From positions 37,506,778 to 37,570,777 of the forward strand of contig OX438744.1 in NCBI GenBank assembly GCA_949316235.1: a DNA stretch of 64,000 nucleotides. Direction: 5' to 3'. Below are positions 1 to 12,479 of the stretch, one piece after another. Made by a program: the position numbers and the translations under genes. This stretch comes from Oegoconia quadripuncta (taxonomy: Eukaryota; Arthropoda; Insecta; Lepidoptera; Autostichidae). How positions within the stretch are numbered: the stretch's first letter is position 1; the number at the start of each line of letters is the position of its first letter. The notes below the pieces were generated by a model that was not told the origin of the DNA, ran no database searches, and saw only the letters and a list, made by a program, of their open reading frames with translations.

Positions 1-2649
1 GGCATTTATATGCATTTGTACACACATAATAATTTTACATATTAGGTATTTGGGCTAATTACATTTACGTCATAAAATCCGCAATGCTCTAACTTTATCA
101 AATAGTTTGGTTGTTAGGTAGCTTACAATATTTTCTAAGTAGGTGGCTATCCTATTGTCGGGTACTGGACATGGGTTCATAATCTCGGACTTAAAAATTA
201 ATGTGAAACGTCACTCAGATGTCAAAAACCTGACAAGGATCTACTACACTGCAGATACGTCCTTCTCTACATCCTTACGGTATTGATATATTTATTATAT
301 TTTTTTAAGAAATTACTCTTAGTTTCCACAGTAACACAAATTAGGTTAAAAAATGCTGAAAGAAAAAATTTTAAAAATTTCACAACAAACACTGTTACCC
401 GCCGTCCCTCCCTGAGCTTTTACAAATTAATCTCGGCTCAGCAAAAACTATACCTTATTAGAGAAAATCCGGCCTCAGGACAAACCCTAATATCCTTAGA
501 TAAACAGACAGAATGTATGCCCGCTATTAATAATAATTTAAGGGTCGCAAAAACAGGCAGCGAAAGCGCAACTTTTTGCTAACCTCGCCGCGTTTTTGCC
601 CGGCGGTGTTAGGGGTTTTAAGAAAATTAGTTTCCATGGTTACGTTAACGGGGTTTGTTTAAATTCGTGAAATATTTCCGTGACTTACAATAATAGAAGC
701 TTGAAGTACAGTCGGAATAATTCTTGAGTCTAAAACCTTGTCGCTAGACGTAGAATTCAATACCGACGTTTCAGGTGTGGAAAGATCTTCGACGTGTTAC
801 AATATAGGTGACGTTCACTATGACATCTGAGGTCCGATCTATCTGATTCTGTAGCAACGTTTACTGTGTGTGCCCAATTTGGAGTAAACCAATTCCCGCG
901 GACTATACGATGAGTGATTTTTTATTAGTTCTTGATACCAAAGATTATGCATGCACTCATGATTGCAAACAACTTTCCCAATTATACGACGTTTTTTTAT
1001 ATTTGCGGTTGTTAGAGATAAGGTAGCCAGTCCGTCAATATGTTAAGGGTTCAGGATGAAGACGGATTTTAGGGCTTATTTTCACTTAACATCAGGTGTG
1101 ATTGAAGAACTAAGACAAATAATTTTGAAAAAATTGTGTCTTTGGGATTATTATTGTGTAGGTATATTTTCTGGTACCAAGAATTAATTAAAAGCACCCG
1201 ATATAAATAATTTGAGACAGAAACCTCCTCTCACTGCGATGACTGCTAGAAGAAATAGTGATCGTCATGCAATGAAGGTAGACGGTAAAGTAAGATTTCC
1301 AGTAGGTATTAGGTGTACCTTGAACTTCAAAGTAATTGAGTAAAGAAAGAATGAAGTATCAGAAGGGGTTATAATAATTCATTGTAACTTTGCTAGTAAT
1401 ACCATGAATTGTCGTCACTGTCAACGAAATAAAATAGTAACTATTCAGCTCTTCCCAGGTAAGTATTGTTAAGCAACGTTTGACGAAGTCAGTGCTAGAT
1501 TGGTTGATGATTGGTAGCATTTCAATATGATTTCTGTACGTGAAATACTACTTAAAAATAAAACGACATCTTCCCTAATCTAAGTGTCACTTGAAATTTT
1601 TCCCACTTGTTAGCGAGGGGTCAGCCTGAAATATGTCATTGTGACTGACCCATGCAATGACATTAATCCCTGTACCCTTCGTGTAAAACCCTCGGTGTTC
1701 CTTGCGTAATCTTACCTAGGAATCAGTCTAAAATCTATGGCCGTTCCATATGTGAACCTCACCCGGGATATTTACATCTTTAATTAATGTAACTTTAAAA
1801 CCTTTATATCTAAATTATAAAATTCACGATTCTCTTATTATTAAGTACTCTGAACACTTATCATGCTCATTAACTTTATAGTCATTTGACTAAATTTATT
1901 ATTTACAAGACTGGTCTCCCGTCCGGCTTTTGGAATATTTTTGTTTGTTTTTAAAACCGCAAGTTTATTTGCTCAGTATATTTTTCTTCGTATAAGACTT
2001 AGCTTAAAATTATTTAGCCCGTATGATGCTTCTCTAGAAGAACTGAGAAACGAGTAAAGTTATTATCATTAAGCAATACCAAATCAATCGTTGCGCGAGT
2101 GGCATTAAAATTAATGAAGTCTACAAAACGAATAGCTCAATAGACTGTCAATTACTTATTATAGTCTAAGGTGTCAATGTGTGTTGATCATTTGGTATAT
2201 TCTGCTAGTTATTTTAGACCATGGTTCCTCATTGACTATCAAACTGTGACCTACATATAGTATTCTACTAAATCGTGACGTTTCTTTGACATCCAATCGA
2301 AATCATAAAGACGATAAACTAAAGTTTTCGCAGGACAACTAATTTGTCAAAACTATATTAGAATATCAATGTGACATTGGAATGGTGTTTATCAATTAAT
2401 TAATAGACTTAACGCCCAGTTTCTTTGAATATTAATTTCTGGAATTTACGTTTTGGATTGCCACAACTTACGTCAGATGTATACGATGTAATTGACAAGC
2501 AAGATTTTGCAACGTTTTTACATCTCGATACAGCCAATAGTAACCACTAAAATGAGGACCTCGATTACGTTACAATCATTATTTTACCTTATCTTCAATA
2601 TCGGGTCATTCCTAATTCGTGTATTACCTAATTGGCATCAAATCAAAAT
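1..2649. other. AT-rich non-coding DNA, probable intron of the zinc-finger gene
   Basis: No exon, RNA gene or long reading frame is convincing here; the few short frames have no recognisable domain. About 1015-1115 resembles a decayed 3' half of SINE family A (GATAAGGTAGCCAGTCC and ACATCAGGTGTGATTGA). The coding exon at 6707 begins inside a zinc finger, so the gene must continue upstream; calling this intron is an inference. Confidence 0.5.
1015..1115 (+). repeat. Decayed SINE family A fragment (3' half)
   Basis: Short matches to the 3' half of the family A consensus visible elsewhere in the window (for example 23289-23622): the block around GATAAGGTAGCCAGTCC and the near-terminal ACATCAGGTGTGATTGA. 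The head and the terminal A-run are missing or unrecognisable. Confidence 0.5.
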
Positions 2650-2654
2650 TTACC

Positions 2655-3127
2655 CCTAAATTAACCAGGTATCGAGTGGCTGTGATAGGCGCGGGAGAAA
2701 AAAGACTATAACGGACCCCACAGACTTCCGGGTCCCCAGAGGCGCCAACGACCCCACAGAATGGGGGTTCCTGGAAGCCTCGGACCATGAGGTTGGTGGG
2801 GTAGTTCATTTCAAAGGTTTGGCTAAAGATGAAGATGACAGAAATGTAAACGTAACAATTAAAATACGATACAATATATATAATGCTAGTCTCAGTGGAG
2901 ATTATATTTTTGCTCCGTTTGGGGTGGAAACCCTTGGGCCGTCGGAGACAGGCGCTCATTGTCTTTTTCGAGAGATATCTGAGCGTCTGATCGAAGCTTC
3001 AAATGATGGGAAGGCTGGCTTCTATTTTGCTCAGAGGCTAAGTCTGGCTGTCCAAAGAGGAAACGCACTTAGCCTCTTAGGCACCCTTCCGTTTCAGCAA
3101 GATCTGAGACAAATTTTTTATTTGTAA
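2655..3127 (+). mobile_element. LINE-like reverse transcriptase C-terminal fragment
   Basis: Plus-strand translation ends in a block typical of the extreme C-terminus of invertebrate non-LTR retrotransposon polymerases: FGVETLGP, then FREISERL, then FAQRLSLAVQRGNALSLLGTLP, followed by a stop at 3127. The open frame begins at 2819; similarity of the part before about 2880 is doubtful. It is a 5'-truncated tail without catalytic RT motifs, so it is a dead copy. The GC content is higher than in the flanking DNA. Confidence 0.7.
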
Positions 3128-6100
3128 ATATATAATGTACTTAAAACTTATTGGAATGAAACATTTTAAAAACTTCGATTTTATCGATTTATTAGATGAT
3201 ATCCAATTAAAATAGACCATTTTGGGACTGTATTGAACACATATATAAATCAAATAAACAATTGACTATTCCCCAGCATTGAGGGTCTGATGCTGACCAG
3301 TATGTTGGATCTCGAGTAGCTTTTTTTTTAGAAAGTGAATTTTAAAACATCTAACATAAAATTATTGGAAAACAGTGCGTGCGAGATAACTTTTCTACTA
3401 AATAAGACGGTTATCGCTAAGTTTGACATATTTACTTATTCTTAGTAATCAGTACAAGGGGAGGGTGGGAGAGGAGCTAGATATATTAATTATAGTATAT
3501 TTACGGATTTAGTATACTTATGATCATTTCTGTCGTTTTCAATAATAGTAGCTTAAAACAGTCTTTGAATAATTGTCTTGGAAAATATGTTTTCTTTGCC
3601 TGTTTATTTTGCATTTATAAATAGCTGACCTTATTTATGTTAACTTACGTTACCATGTTCTACTGTACTTGTTTCCTTCGATTTTCCTTGCACAGTTTTT
3701 GTCTCTATCTCTTCAAGCTTTTTCTCGTATTTTTTGTCTCATCTCCAATACAATTAAGTGGTATTTACTGTGCATTCATAATAAATCACTAATGCTGTTA
3801 GAGAAACAAATTGTATAATTTGTGTGTTGTTGTTTTTGTTGTGTAGTCTAGTTACGTTTTTGCTTCTGTAACTTAGATTAATTGTTTAATTCTATTAACG
3901 TTTGATTTTTTGCATTTTGCATAAATCAGTTCACTTCTCAAAGCCTTTCTTCTTTTAAAATTTTTTAATTTTTTTTTTAATGATGCTCCCTGGAGTAATT
4001 ACATTACTTTCAGATTGGTCCTATTTTACGAATACTATAAGGAATATTATTAAAATGAATAACGGTTTGTTAATGCAAGGAGTCTTTCGCAAAATTTATC
4101 TATTTTCATATCAAAACTGATTATTATCTGTATTTTAATGAGAGTGACATTTCTCGAAAAAATTCACATTTAAGACTGAGCCATAGACATTTTCGATGCG
4201 GAAGGTGCTATAGCTATAAAGTTACCTCAATTTACTACAGATTCCTTACCGGTGAATCGATCCTTCACGAAGTCCTATTAAAAGTCAGCCACCACCTCGA
4301 ATTTCCAGCCTCACACCATTAAGTAGTGCTCCAAACTTTAATTATGTTCAAACTGTGACCAATCGCGTTCGTGTCTCACATTTTCTTCCTAGTCATGCAA
4401 CGTGCTACCGTATCCTAAAACCCTATCATCGCCAAACGTAACTACATATACCTCATCTAACTTCACATTCTCATCTCTATCCTACTCCTATTTAAGTTCA
4501 AAATTATTTACTCTAAAGTCTTCAGTGAGGACATTTTATAAAACTCCACTGTGATCAAGGGAAACTCAATCTTCTGCGTCACTAAATGATGATGTAATTT
4601 CGTCTCTATTTAGTGTTGCTCTAAGATTAATATCACATTGATCTTTGTTATAAAATTGGTTCGTAGATTGAAACTTGAGACGAGTTTCATCAGCAATAGA
4701 TTTCGGTGCTTGAAGGAACGTGCAGTCCTATTGTTGGAATAAAATGTATCGGCGTGATGACGCGCAGGTTTTGCTAAGAAACTAATTTGGAATATCACAA
4801 TGAGTATGAATGGTGTACCGAAACAGGCTTTTGAATGTGCGAAGAGTGTCGGCGTTCTACGCCCGGTGGTTCTTGGCACGTGGCTTGCCTAACTCATTTC
4901 AAATCTCATAGCTAATAATATTACAAAGCAATATGTAACTTAGTTCAAGACAGCTTAAAGTTATTAAGATTTATTGTTATATTATACGATAATGGCAATA
5001 CTGGAAACACTTTTTTATGTTGTTAATTATGGTAAACCTCATCCTTGGTATTATGGGTTCTGGTTTCGGTGACCCTGCCTAAAAATATTCTAAGTCTATC
5101 AGTCGCTTTTTCAATGTTAATGATAATTGAGGAGCCATGTTAATTATAATGCTCAATTTTGACAAAGGGTAAGAATGTTGATGCTATAGTCTAATCATTA
5201 TGCGATTAGTTAAGCTTAGAGAATATATGTAGGTATAAAGTTCATTTACCACATTAGAATATAATGTGTGAAGAACTATTGTTTAATAAACCACTTTCTT
5301 AGCGACAATATAAACAAAACAGTGAAACACGAATAACGTTTTTGGTTCGGTGTTCGGTGATGATGATCTCCAAAAATTATGGAAATAAAAATAATCAACC
5401 TCATAATCAGATTTCTTGCCTGTACCTACAACCTTTTGCGTACCACATAATAAGCAGAGTATCGTTTTTGACTTACAACTATGTCTTCGAAATTCAACTT
5501 CTCAAAAACTACTTGTTTCACTTTTTTTTTGTATGATAGAGACATGACAATAGGCGCCCCAGAAAATAATCGATGGAGATCACAATATACCAAAAGCGGA
5601 TAAAGTTTAAACTCACTAAGTAAACAAAGCAGTTAAAAATGATGATTTTGATTACCTACTTCCAAAGATGTATCTTAAGGAAGTTATACTAATCACACTG
5701 CGTGAAAACCTCCGTGAAGGCGGCATCCTGCCTCTATTGCCTTCGTCTCCTGAGCAAATAAAAAAAAACCATCGTTTGTTTCGCTGAGAACGAGCGTCAT
5801 TTGTTACGGCTGACATCGGATGTCGTTCAAGGTTAGCCGTCACTTTCGGATGATTCTAATGAGGATTTTTTTTTATAAATGATGATGTTATTATTATAGT
5901 ATTGTATCGTCATCATAACTCTTTATTACGAAGAGCTTTCACAGTAGTAACAAAACGTATTGTATCACACGCAATAACACTAGAACATTTGATATGTACT
6001 GTATACCTTCAGGTCACAAGTCAAATACACACCCACTAGTTTAGAGATAAATTTGAACAGCAGCTTGCATGGAAATGATAAGATTCATATGGTCGATTAC

Positions 6101-6706
6101 TGCAAGAGGCGGTTCACCTTCCCCACGAGTTTTTTTCTCAGTTGTCGGTTGTCATATACCACTTTGGTCTTAGTCTAACACATCATGAATGTGTCTCTGC
6201 CTTCACTAACTGCATAATATATATCAACAGACAGTGTGCAGACGGGAAGGTTTCAGATTGATTAAATACCCCAGACCACCGGAAAAACCCTCAATAGCTT
6301 TATTTCGAGCAGTTACTTTGTGATACACTAATTACACTATGACGCCATTATGATGCATGATTGTAAACGTGTAATTGTATCTGAATTTTAAATTATTATT
6401 AACTGATTAATCTTGAATTTTAATTTGTATGTAGGTACTCTAAATTTGTCCTTGTGCTCTCTAGCGCGTTAAATAATAATGTTGTGCTAAGATCTCTTTA
6501 ATCTCGTTTTCCTGTTCCTTTGTCAGAAGACGTAAAAAATACGAATTAATAATGAAAACAATCTTTGTTCCAACTTCTTTGATTTGAACATAATCAGCAA
6601 ATATCTTATATTAGCATTCCCTAGAGTGTCGTTAAATAATTGTACCTTCCTCTAATTATTTGAAAAAATATTATCAAAATTAATATCGATTTTCCTTTAA
6701 TTCCAG
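3128..6706. other. AT-rich non-coding DNA upstream of the zinc-finger exon
   Basis: No exon with convincing domain similarity or splice signals was found. Somewhat GC-richer patches occur at about 4610-4880 and 5690-5840, but their frames have no recognisable content. The last bases form a pyrimidine-rich tract ending in TTCCAG at 6701-6706, the acceptor of the next exon. Confidence 0.5.
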
Positions 6707-7717
6707 GTCTTCGGTTCGAAAGCGGATCTACAGCTGCACACCCAAATCCACCTGAGAGAAGCAAAACCTTACCGCTGCACCCAATGCCCGAAGGCGTTTG
6801 CGAACTCCTCATACCTAGCCCAGCACTCCAGGATTCATCTGGGCATTAAGCCATACCGCTGCGAAATCTGCCAGAGGAAGTTCACCCAACTGTCCCATCT
6901 CCAGCAGCACATCAGAACGCATACCGGCGATAAACCTTACAGGTGCACCCAAATCGGATGCACCAAAGCGTTCTCCCAACTCTCAAACCTCCAAAGCCAC
7001 AGCCGCTGCCACCAGACCGATAAGCCCTTCAAATGTAACTCCTGCTACAAATGCTTCACCCATGAAAAGGACCTTCTTGAGCACATTCCAAAACACAAGG
7101 AGTCCAAGCATCTGAAGACGCATATATGTCAGTATTGCGGAAAAAGTTATACCCAGGAGACGTATTTAAGTAAGCACATGAATAAGCATGCTGAGAGAGC
7201 TGATAAACGGCCACCTATTTCTGCTCTGGGATTAAGTGGGTTGAATAGGTCTCTAGGTGCGGCCGCACCGACAGCGGCACCGTTCGCAGAGCATCCATAC
7301 TGGCCTAAAGTGAGCCCAGATTCAGCGGCTCACTTGTCTGACGAGGGGGGCTACCACCAGCAACGTGAAGATGAACACCATGAGCAGCACTTGCAGCAGC
7401 AGAGGGCTCTGTTTGCTCAGCACGAGAGTCAGGAAGATCGAATTCAGCCGCCGGTTTCTTCTGCAGCCAATTCCGCGTTTACGCCAATAAACTCCATGGC
7501 TCCACACCTCAACGGTTTGTCTCATCATAGCGCGTTACCAACGCGACCGTATCTGTACGACCCGTTACATTTCCAGCAGAGCAAACAGCAGCCGAATTCG
7601 TTCCCGAATCAGCTGATATCCTTGCACCAAATCAGGAACTACGCTCACCAGCCGTCGGCATTGCTGCCCGCCGAACACATCTTACCCCACGCTTTGTCCC
7701 ACAAAGATAAACAGTAA
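6707..7717 (+). CDS. rn: Rotund/squeeze-type C2H2 zinc-finger transcription factor, last coding exon
   Basis: Sequence-specific nuclear DNA-binding protein of the Drosophila rotund/squeeze class, which acts in appendage patterning and neuronal identity in flies. The exon starts in phase 0 after the acceptor TTCCAG and encodes 336 residues. It opens inside finger 1 (HTQIH, zinc ligands at 11 and 15). Five complete C2H2 fingers follow at about 24-44, 52-72, 80-102, 110-130 and 141-161. The linkers LGIKPYRC, TGDKPYRC and QTDKPFKC and the segment HIPKHKESKHLKTHICQYC are class signatures. Residues 162-336 form a low-complexity tail rich in Gln, His, Ala and Pro without a domain. TAA ends at 7717. 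Earlier exons lie upstream, probably outside the window. I cannot decide between rotund and squeeze, because flies have both and many insects may have one. Confidence 0.9.
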   Translation, partial: VFGSKADLQLHTQIHLREAKPYRCTQCPKAFANSSYLAQHSRIHLGIKPYRCEICQRKFTQLSHLQQHIRTHTGDKPYRCTQIGCTKAFSQLSNLQSHSRCHQTDKPFKCNSCYKCFTHEKDLLEHIPKHKESKHLKTHICQYCGKSYTQETYLSKHMNKHAERADKRPPISALGLSGLNRSLGAAAPTAAPFAEHPYWPKVSPDSAAHLSDEGGYHQQREDEHHEQHLQQQRALFAQHESQEDRIQPPVSSAANSAFTPINSMAPHLNGLSHHSALPTRPYLYDPLHFQQSKQQPNSFPNQLISLHQIRNYAHQPSALLPAEHILPHALSHKDKQ

Positions 7718-7769
7718 AACGCCCTGTAGGTACACCTAATTAGTACTTATGATGGTATTATTAGTCTAT

Positions 7770-7775
7770 AATAAA
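7770..7775 (+). other. Candidate polyadenylation signal AATAAA of the zinc-finger gene
   Basis: A perfect AATAAA lies about 50 bases after the stop codon. The context is AT-rich and further AATAAA hexamers follow downstream (for example about 8220), so the 3' UTR may be longer than this first signal suggests. Confidence 0.4.
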
Positions 7776-8936
7776 CGGAATATTATTAAAGTTTAGAATC
7801 TCTCTTGATGACAGTGGTATAATGGATAATATGACATACGTTCGTTTCAAGTCAATGTTTTTAGATTTAACTTGATAATGGTGTATTTAAATACTCTGGA
7901 ATTGTGAGTAGATTTCAAATTGTAATGGGTAAACAGTGATTTCAATTATCTGTAGTTTCCATTAAACATTGTATGATCTTTTCTTTGGGTACCCGTAATT
8001 AACAGGGCTGGTAATCCACTTAAATTATGGGTAGGAAAATTTGTTTGCAAGAAAACATTGTCATTGTTTATTTAAATCAGTACTAATATTGAAAATGAAA
8101 ATAGGAAAGGCTAATGTATAACATTCACTACTTACGTTAGATAAAATAAATGTGGCCTAATGTTTCGTTGTATTTATTAGTTTACCTGGAAAGGTATAAA
8201 TGTGTCGAATAAGTTACTATAATAAAATACTTCCTATGTGCAGTATTTCTTAAAGATTATTTGTTGTAAATTTTATGATGAGCTCTCTTAAGTAATCAAT
8301 AAGCAATTGTAAAATTCGTTAGTCTAATATCAGTTGGTGCATAATAATGCGTATAATATTTTACTTAGTTTTTTCATTCTAAAAGTCACATTTTTATGAG
8401 CCAATGATTCGATATGTGAAAATGCTTTAATTTTTTTCCTAATTTTGAATATGCAAATGTTCAGTTTTAATATCCAGTGGTATATTTTATTACCTTATCT
8501 ATATATACTTATACAATGATACAATCAGATAAAAGTTCCTTAAATACTCGTACAACTACTTATAACTTTGAATGTTAATAATAAGGTTACATCTGAATAA
8601 AAATCGGGTAAAAGAAATTTCTCAATTATTCGGTTGCATTTTACGGTGCGCCTAAACAGCCAACTACTCGCTGGTAAACTGGCCATAATATGAACTAACT
8701 GTATTGCACTAATTGCTGAATTAATTTTGTATCCTAATAGTACAATAGCAGATTTATTAAGATTGATACGGGGAAGGGAGTGGCAGGATTATAAAAGATG
8801 GTTATACAAATAAAACATAAACACATATGTCAAATTCAAATCAACGTGTTCAAACTCGAAAGCAGAATTTCTAAGCTTATGGACGACCATAAGCTTATTA
8901 TTAGGTTCATTGTACTTACGAAAGTAAAATCACCCT
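7776..8936. other. 3' UTR and intergenic DNA after the zinc-finger gene
   Basis: AT-rich sequence without a reading frame of interest. It could hold a long 3' UTR. Nothing else is recognised up to the SINE that begins at 8937. Confidence 0.4.
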
Positions 8937-9245
8937 ATCATCATCATCAGCCCGTAAACATCCCACTGCAGGGGTATAATAGGCCTTCCCTCGTATAATC
9001 AGGGAGTATGGGTCATAGTCCACCACGCTGGCTAAAAGCGGGTTGGGGACTTCACATGCCCTTGAATTTTTGTTTCACAGGCATGCAGGTTTCCTCACAA
9101 TGTTTTCTTTCACCGTTTAGAGCAGTCGGTTAAATGCACATAAGTAATTAAATTTAAAAACTCATTGGTACATGGCGTGCGTGAGAATCGAAACCGGACC
9201 TTCCAAATGGGAGAACGCGGTTTAAACAATGAACCAATGTCTTCA
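8937..9245 (-). mobile_element. SINE family C, near full length
   Basis: Read on the minus strand it begins with a decayed tRNA-like head (GTTTAAACCGCGTTCTCCC, then a B-box-like GGTTTCGATTCTC) and runs into a body with CTCATTGTGAGG-like and GCATGCAGGTT blocks, ending at CCCACTGCAG and (ATG)n-like CATCATCATC. The same structure recurs at 44705-44966 and, in plus orientation, at 27083-27275. Confidence 0.7.
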
Positions 9246-12200
9246 ACTAAATGTTGTCCATCCCACAGAAAAATAACATATAAACAAATCATACTATTCC
9301 CGGGTCCTAAATTTAATTCTTTACAACAGTAATTAGTAGAATTGATTACAATTTGCAGTTGTCTATGTTAGATCTCATTCTGGGTGATTCTAATGGTGGT
9401 TTGTTTTCTTCAACTAGCAACCTTATTGCTTAACTGAAAGGGTAAAATCTGTACTTTCATCTACACCATACGTCGAGTTTCATATTTGAAGCTTACTATT
9501 TGTCGAATTTGACAGTTGATGAAGTGGACTACTATAGCATTTAAACGATAGGGGTTGTTGGGAATCTTACAATCTTAAGGTATTTACTTCGTCATTCTCC
9601 ACCGGGTGAAATCGTAGTCAAACGAGTCTCCAGCTCAATCATAATAACATTAAAATTGCAACCAATAATAGTGGCGCGTTTAGTCGCATCCTTGTACGTT
9701 AAGAATATCTATTTAAATATGACACGGATCTCTAATCATCACATTTTGCACTCAGTTCCTAATTAGAACATTAATGTCATTTTATGTTAGCTTTATTTTA
9801 TCTTTCCTCATTGATCGAACCACAACAATCATTAGTGTCTTAGAAAATGTGATCTTCCTTCAAATTGTAACTGTTTTCATGGACAAAGTTAAGTTAATTA
9901 TTTTTAGGGTAACTTTGAAGGACGAATATATTTTCTACGTGTTTATAAATTCATTGATGAGTGGCCAAAATCGCTTTTTCCTTTACATGGATATGAAAGG
10001 CGCTCTTTTTGTACATACTTTGTAAATACATTTTTGAGGAACCTTGAAATTGATTGGAAAGTTTTTTTTTTAATTACTTAAGTCTAAATGCTTATGCTCA
10101 ATTATACTAGCATTAAGATATCGTCTCGTAGCTGAACACTGACGGAATTCAAAAAATATTTCTATAATTTTTGACGGTACTTAATAGAAACAGACTTAAC
10201 ACCCTTTGAGAAGTACAGAATGATAAAAAGTACTTGTCGCAGGTTAACAAGTGTTTCAACATGAACACTTTAATTCCAAACTTATCTAGTTGCAGAACAA
10301 TTTGAATGTTCACCCAGTACTTAACAAAGCACAAAGTACTTAAAGTAACAAAATGTTAAATAAATTTATTATAGCGAAACACCTCATTGGCACGTACTTT
10401 TTACCATTTCGTATATTTTATGTTAGACTAGTTTGATGTATACGAAATTGTTGATTTGTTTTACAATCACGAATCGGTTAGTTAAAGAGATATTGTGATA
10501 GACGGATTGGGGATTAACTAATTATAGAGGAATTCATTTTACATCTAAATTTTTATTTGCTATTAATGATTCGTTTAGGGTTAAATTTGTTAGGTTGTGG
10601 TTTTTGTGATTTCGGGTTCCTTGGGAATCGGCCGTCTGTCTTTTCACAAAGTTAGCGGAATGCTATTCTTTATTTTCTTGTATAAATTCTTGTTTTATAT
10701 AATAGTGTATGGCAATACTTAATTCTTCCGAATTGTTGTTATAGATGTGGATAGTGCGCGCACTTTTTTAATGTATAGTAAACGACATGACATTATGCCA
10801 AGAGTATATCCAAATTTTTGACATTACTTTGGATTCAAAGGGAAAGTTAATAAATCTCCAATATCTCTCTATTGTAAGTAGAAATGTGATATTGTATTTT
10901 GATTTTTTTTAGTTAAGTATAAACTTATTACTATGATTAAATACAATATTTTTGTAAGTACTTTCGTTTAAAATAGTTTCGCTTGGTTAGCGTTTCGGTT
11001 AAGTATAGAAAGTGAACGAATTTTTTTTGTTACTTAAAATCGATTAAAAGTTAATTACAACTATGCCAAGAAATTATATTTGTGCCTTTTATTTTTAATA
11101 TCCTTCACTGAAAGTCGATGGTATTATAATGGGGCTATGGGAATGAACCTCATAGCATAAATAAAAAAAACTAGCAAAACTTTCCTCTTTTTTATTTAGT
11201 TAACAGTCGCAAAATACATTATAGTATTAAAATACTTATAAATAGGTATTTACAATATAAGGGGACGTTCTACCTACGTAGGTAAAAGAATTCATTCAGC
11301 ACAAACCATTCAGAATTAGAAAGCAAAATACATAATTACTCTTAATAATATAATGTAATAAAGACGCAATAAAAGAAAATCAACAATGAGCAGTTGGCAG
11401 ATTTTCCAATGACAAGATGGTTCCTAAGGTTGGAATATTGAGAACAGAAAAATCTGTCATCCGCAAATAGTTTACTCCAAAAAGATAAGCGAATTTTATG
11501 GAGATTCCCGATTCTTCTATCATTTTAGTACTTTTAGTGAAAAAAGATGTAGAAGAAGAACAAACGGCAAAAGAAGAAATAATAGTAACAAAACACAAAT
11601 ATGAAAATTCGCATACGTTTTTGGGCGGTGAAGAATTGTGTCTTTATTAAACTTAAGAATAAAAGGGAATACTTCGAGTTAATACTTTATATGTATTGTC
11701 ATTTAGTCGCCCTAAAACTAAACGAGAATCATATAACGTCTCAAAAACACTGGTACGAGAATCCGAAAGTGTGTATGCGTTGGAAATCTGATTGTTAGAT
11801 AGAAATGCTTAGTTTATAGATGTATCAATACAATAACATTTAAATAATAAAGATATAGGAACAAGAAAACTAGAAACACAAATATATGATATTTCAAAAT
11901 TGGATTACGAAAAGGTTCCCTATAATATAAATAGAAATTTCGATACCAAGAGATCATCTTTCAAAAATTGTCTAACATAAATAAATAACTACCTACCTAT
12001 TGGTAAATCTTTTGCATTCGTAAATTAATGTGAAAAACCTTTTCGTAATGCAAAAAATAATACTATCAAATCGACTCTTACTGATTTTATCGAGTGAAAA
12101 CGAAATAAAATCATTAACAATCTTCAATATACATGGCAGTGTAAGTAGGTAAAGTACTTAAAATTATAAAAATTAAATTAATATATAATGAACTTCCAAA

Positions 12201-12294
12201 AAGCAATTTACTATCTAACATCTTTTCCATCTCCAAAAATGACTAGACCATTATAAAAAATACACCTACATACACTGCCAGTGACCGCTACGTC
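9246..12294. other. Intergenic DNA and presumed filamin 3' UTR
   Basis: The two genes converge here. On the minus strand the filamin transcript should continue below 12295; the first AATAAA hexamer I see in that direction is TTTATT at 11643-11648 on the plus strand, with another near 11193. The rest is AT-rich. A 72-residue minus-strand frame at 11380-11598 has no recognisable similarity. Confidence 0.4.
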
Positions 12295-12479
12295 TTAGAC
12301 TTCGACCTTATAGGGGGAGCCAGGGATATGCTCATCACCCCACTTGACGATGACAATGTATTCCCCCCTATCCCTAACGACGTACCAACACTCATAGTTG
12401 TTTTTACCCTTATGCTTGAGCTGAACTTCATCACAAGGACCCTTGGGCCCGTAGATGCCGACGTAGAGGATGTTGGTAC
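12295..12479 (-). CDS. cher: Filamin exon 18: end of dimerisation repeat 24 and stop
   Basis: Encodes residues 863-923. The sequence runs through [13 protein letters not shown] and [19 protein letters not shown] to SPYKVEV and TAA (12297-12295), nearly the canonical filamin C-terminus. Repeat 24 mediates homodimerisation in filamins. The acceptor is TTCATTACAG at 12489-12480; the first two bases complete a Gly codon with the last base of exon 17. Confidence 0.95.

Noticed and set aside
7322..7528. Minus-strand frame inside the zinc-finger exon
   Set aside because: Shadow of the strongly coding plus strand, without any domain.
11380..11598. 72-residue minus-strand frame between the two genes
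   Set aside because: No recognisable domain; it lies where the filamin 3' UTR is expected.
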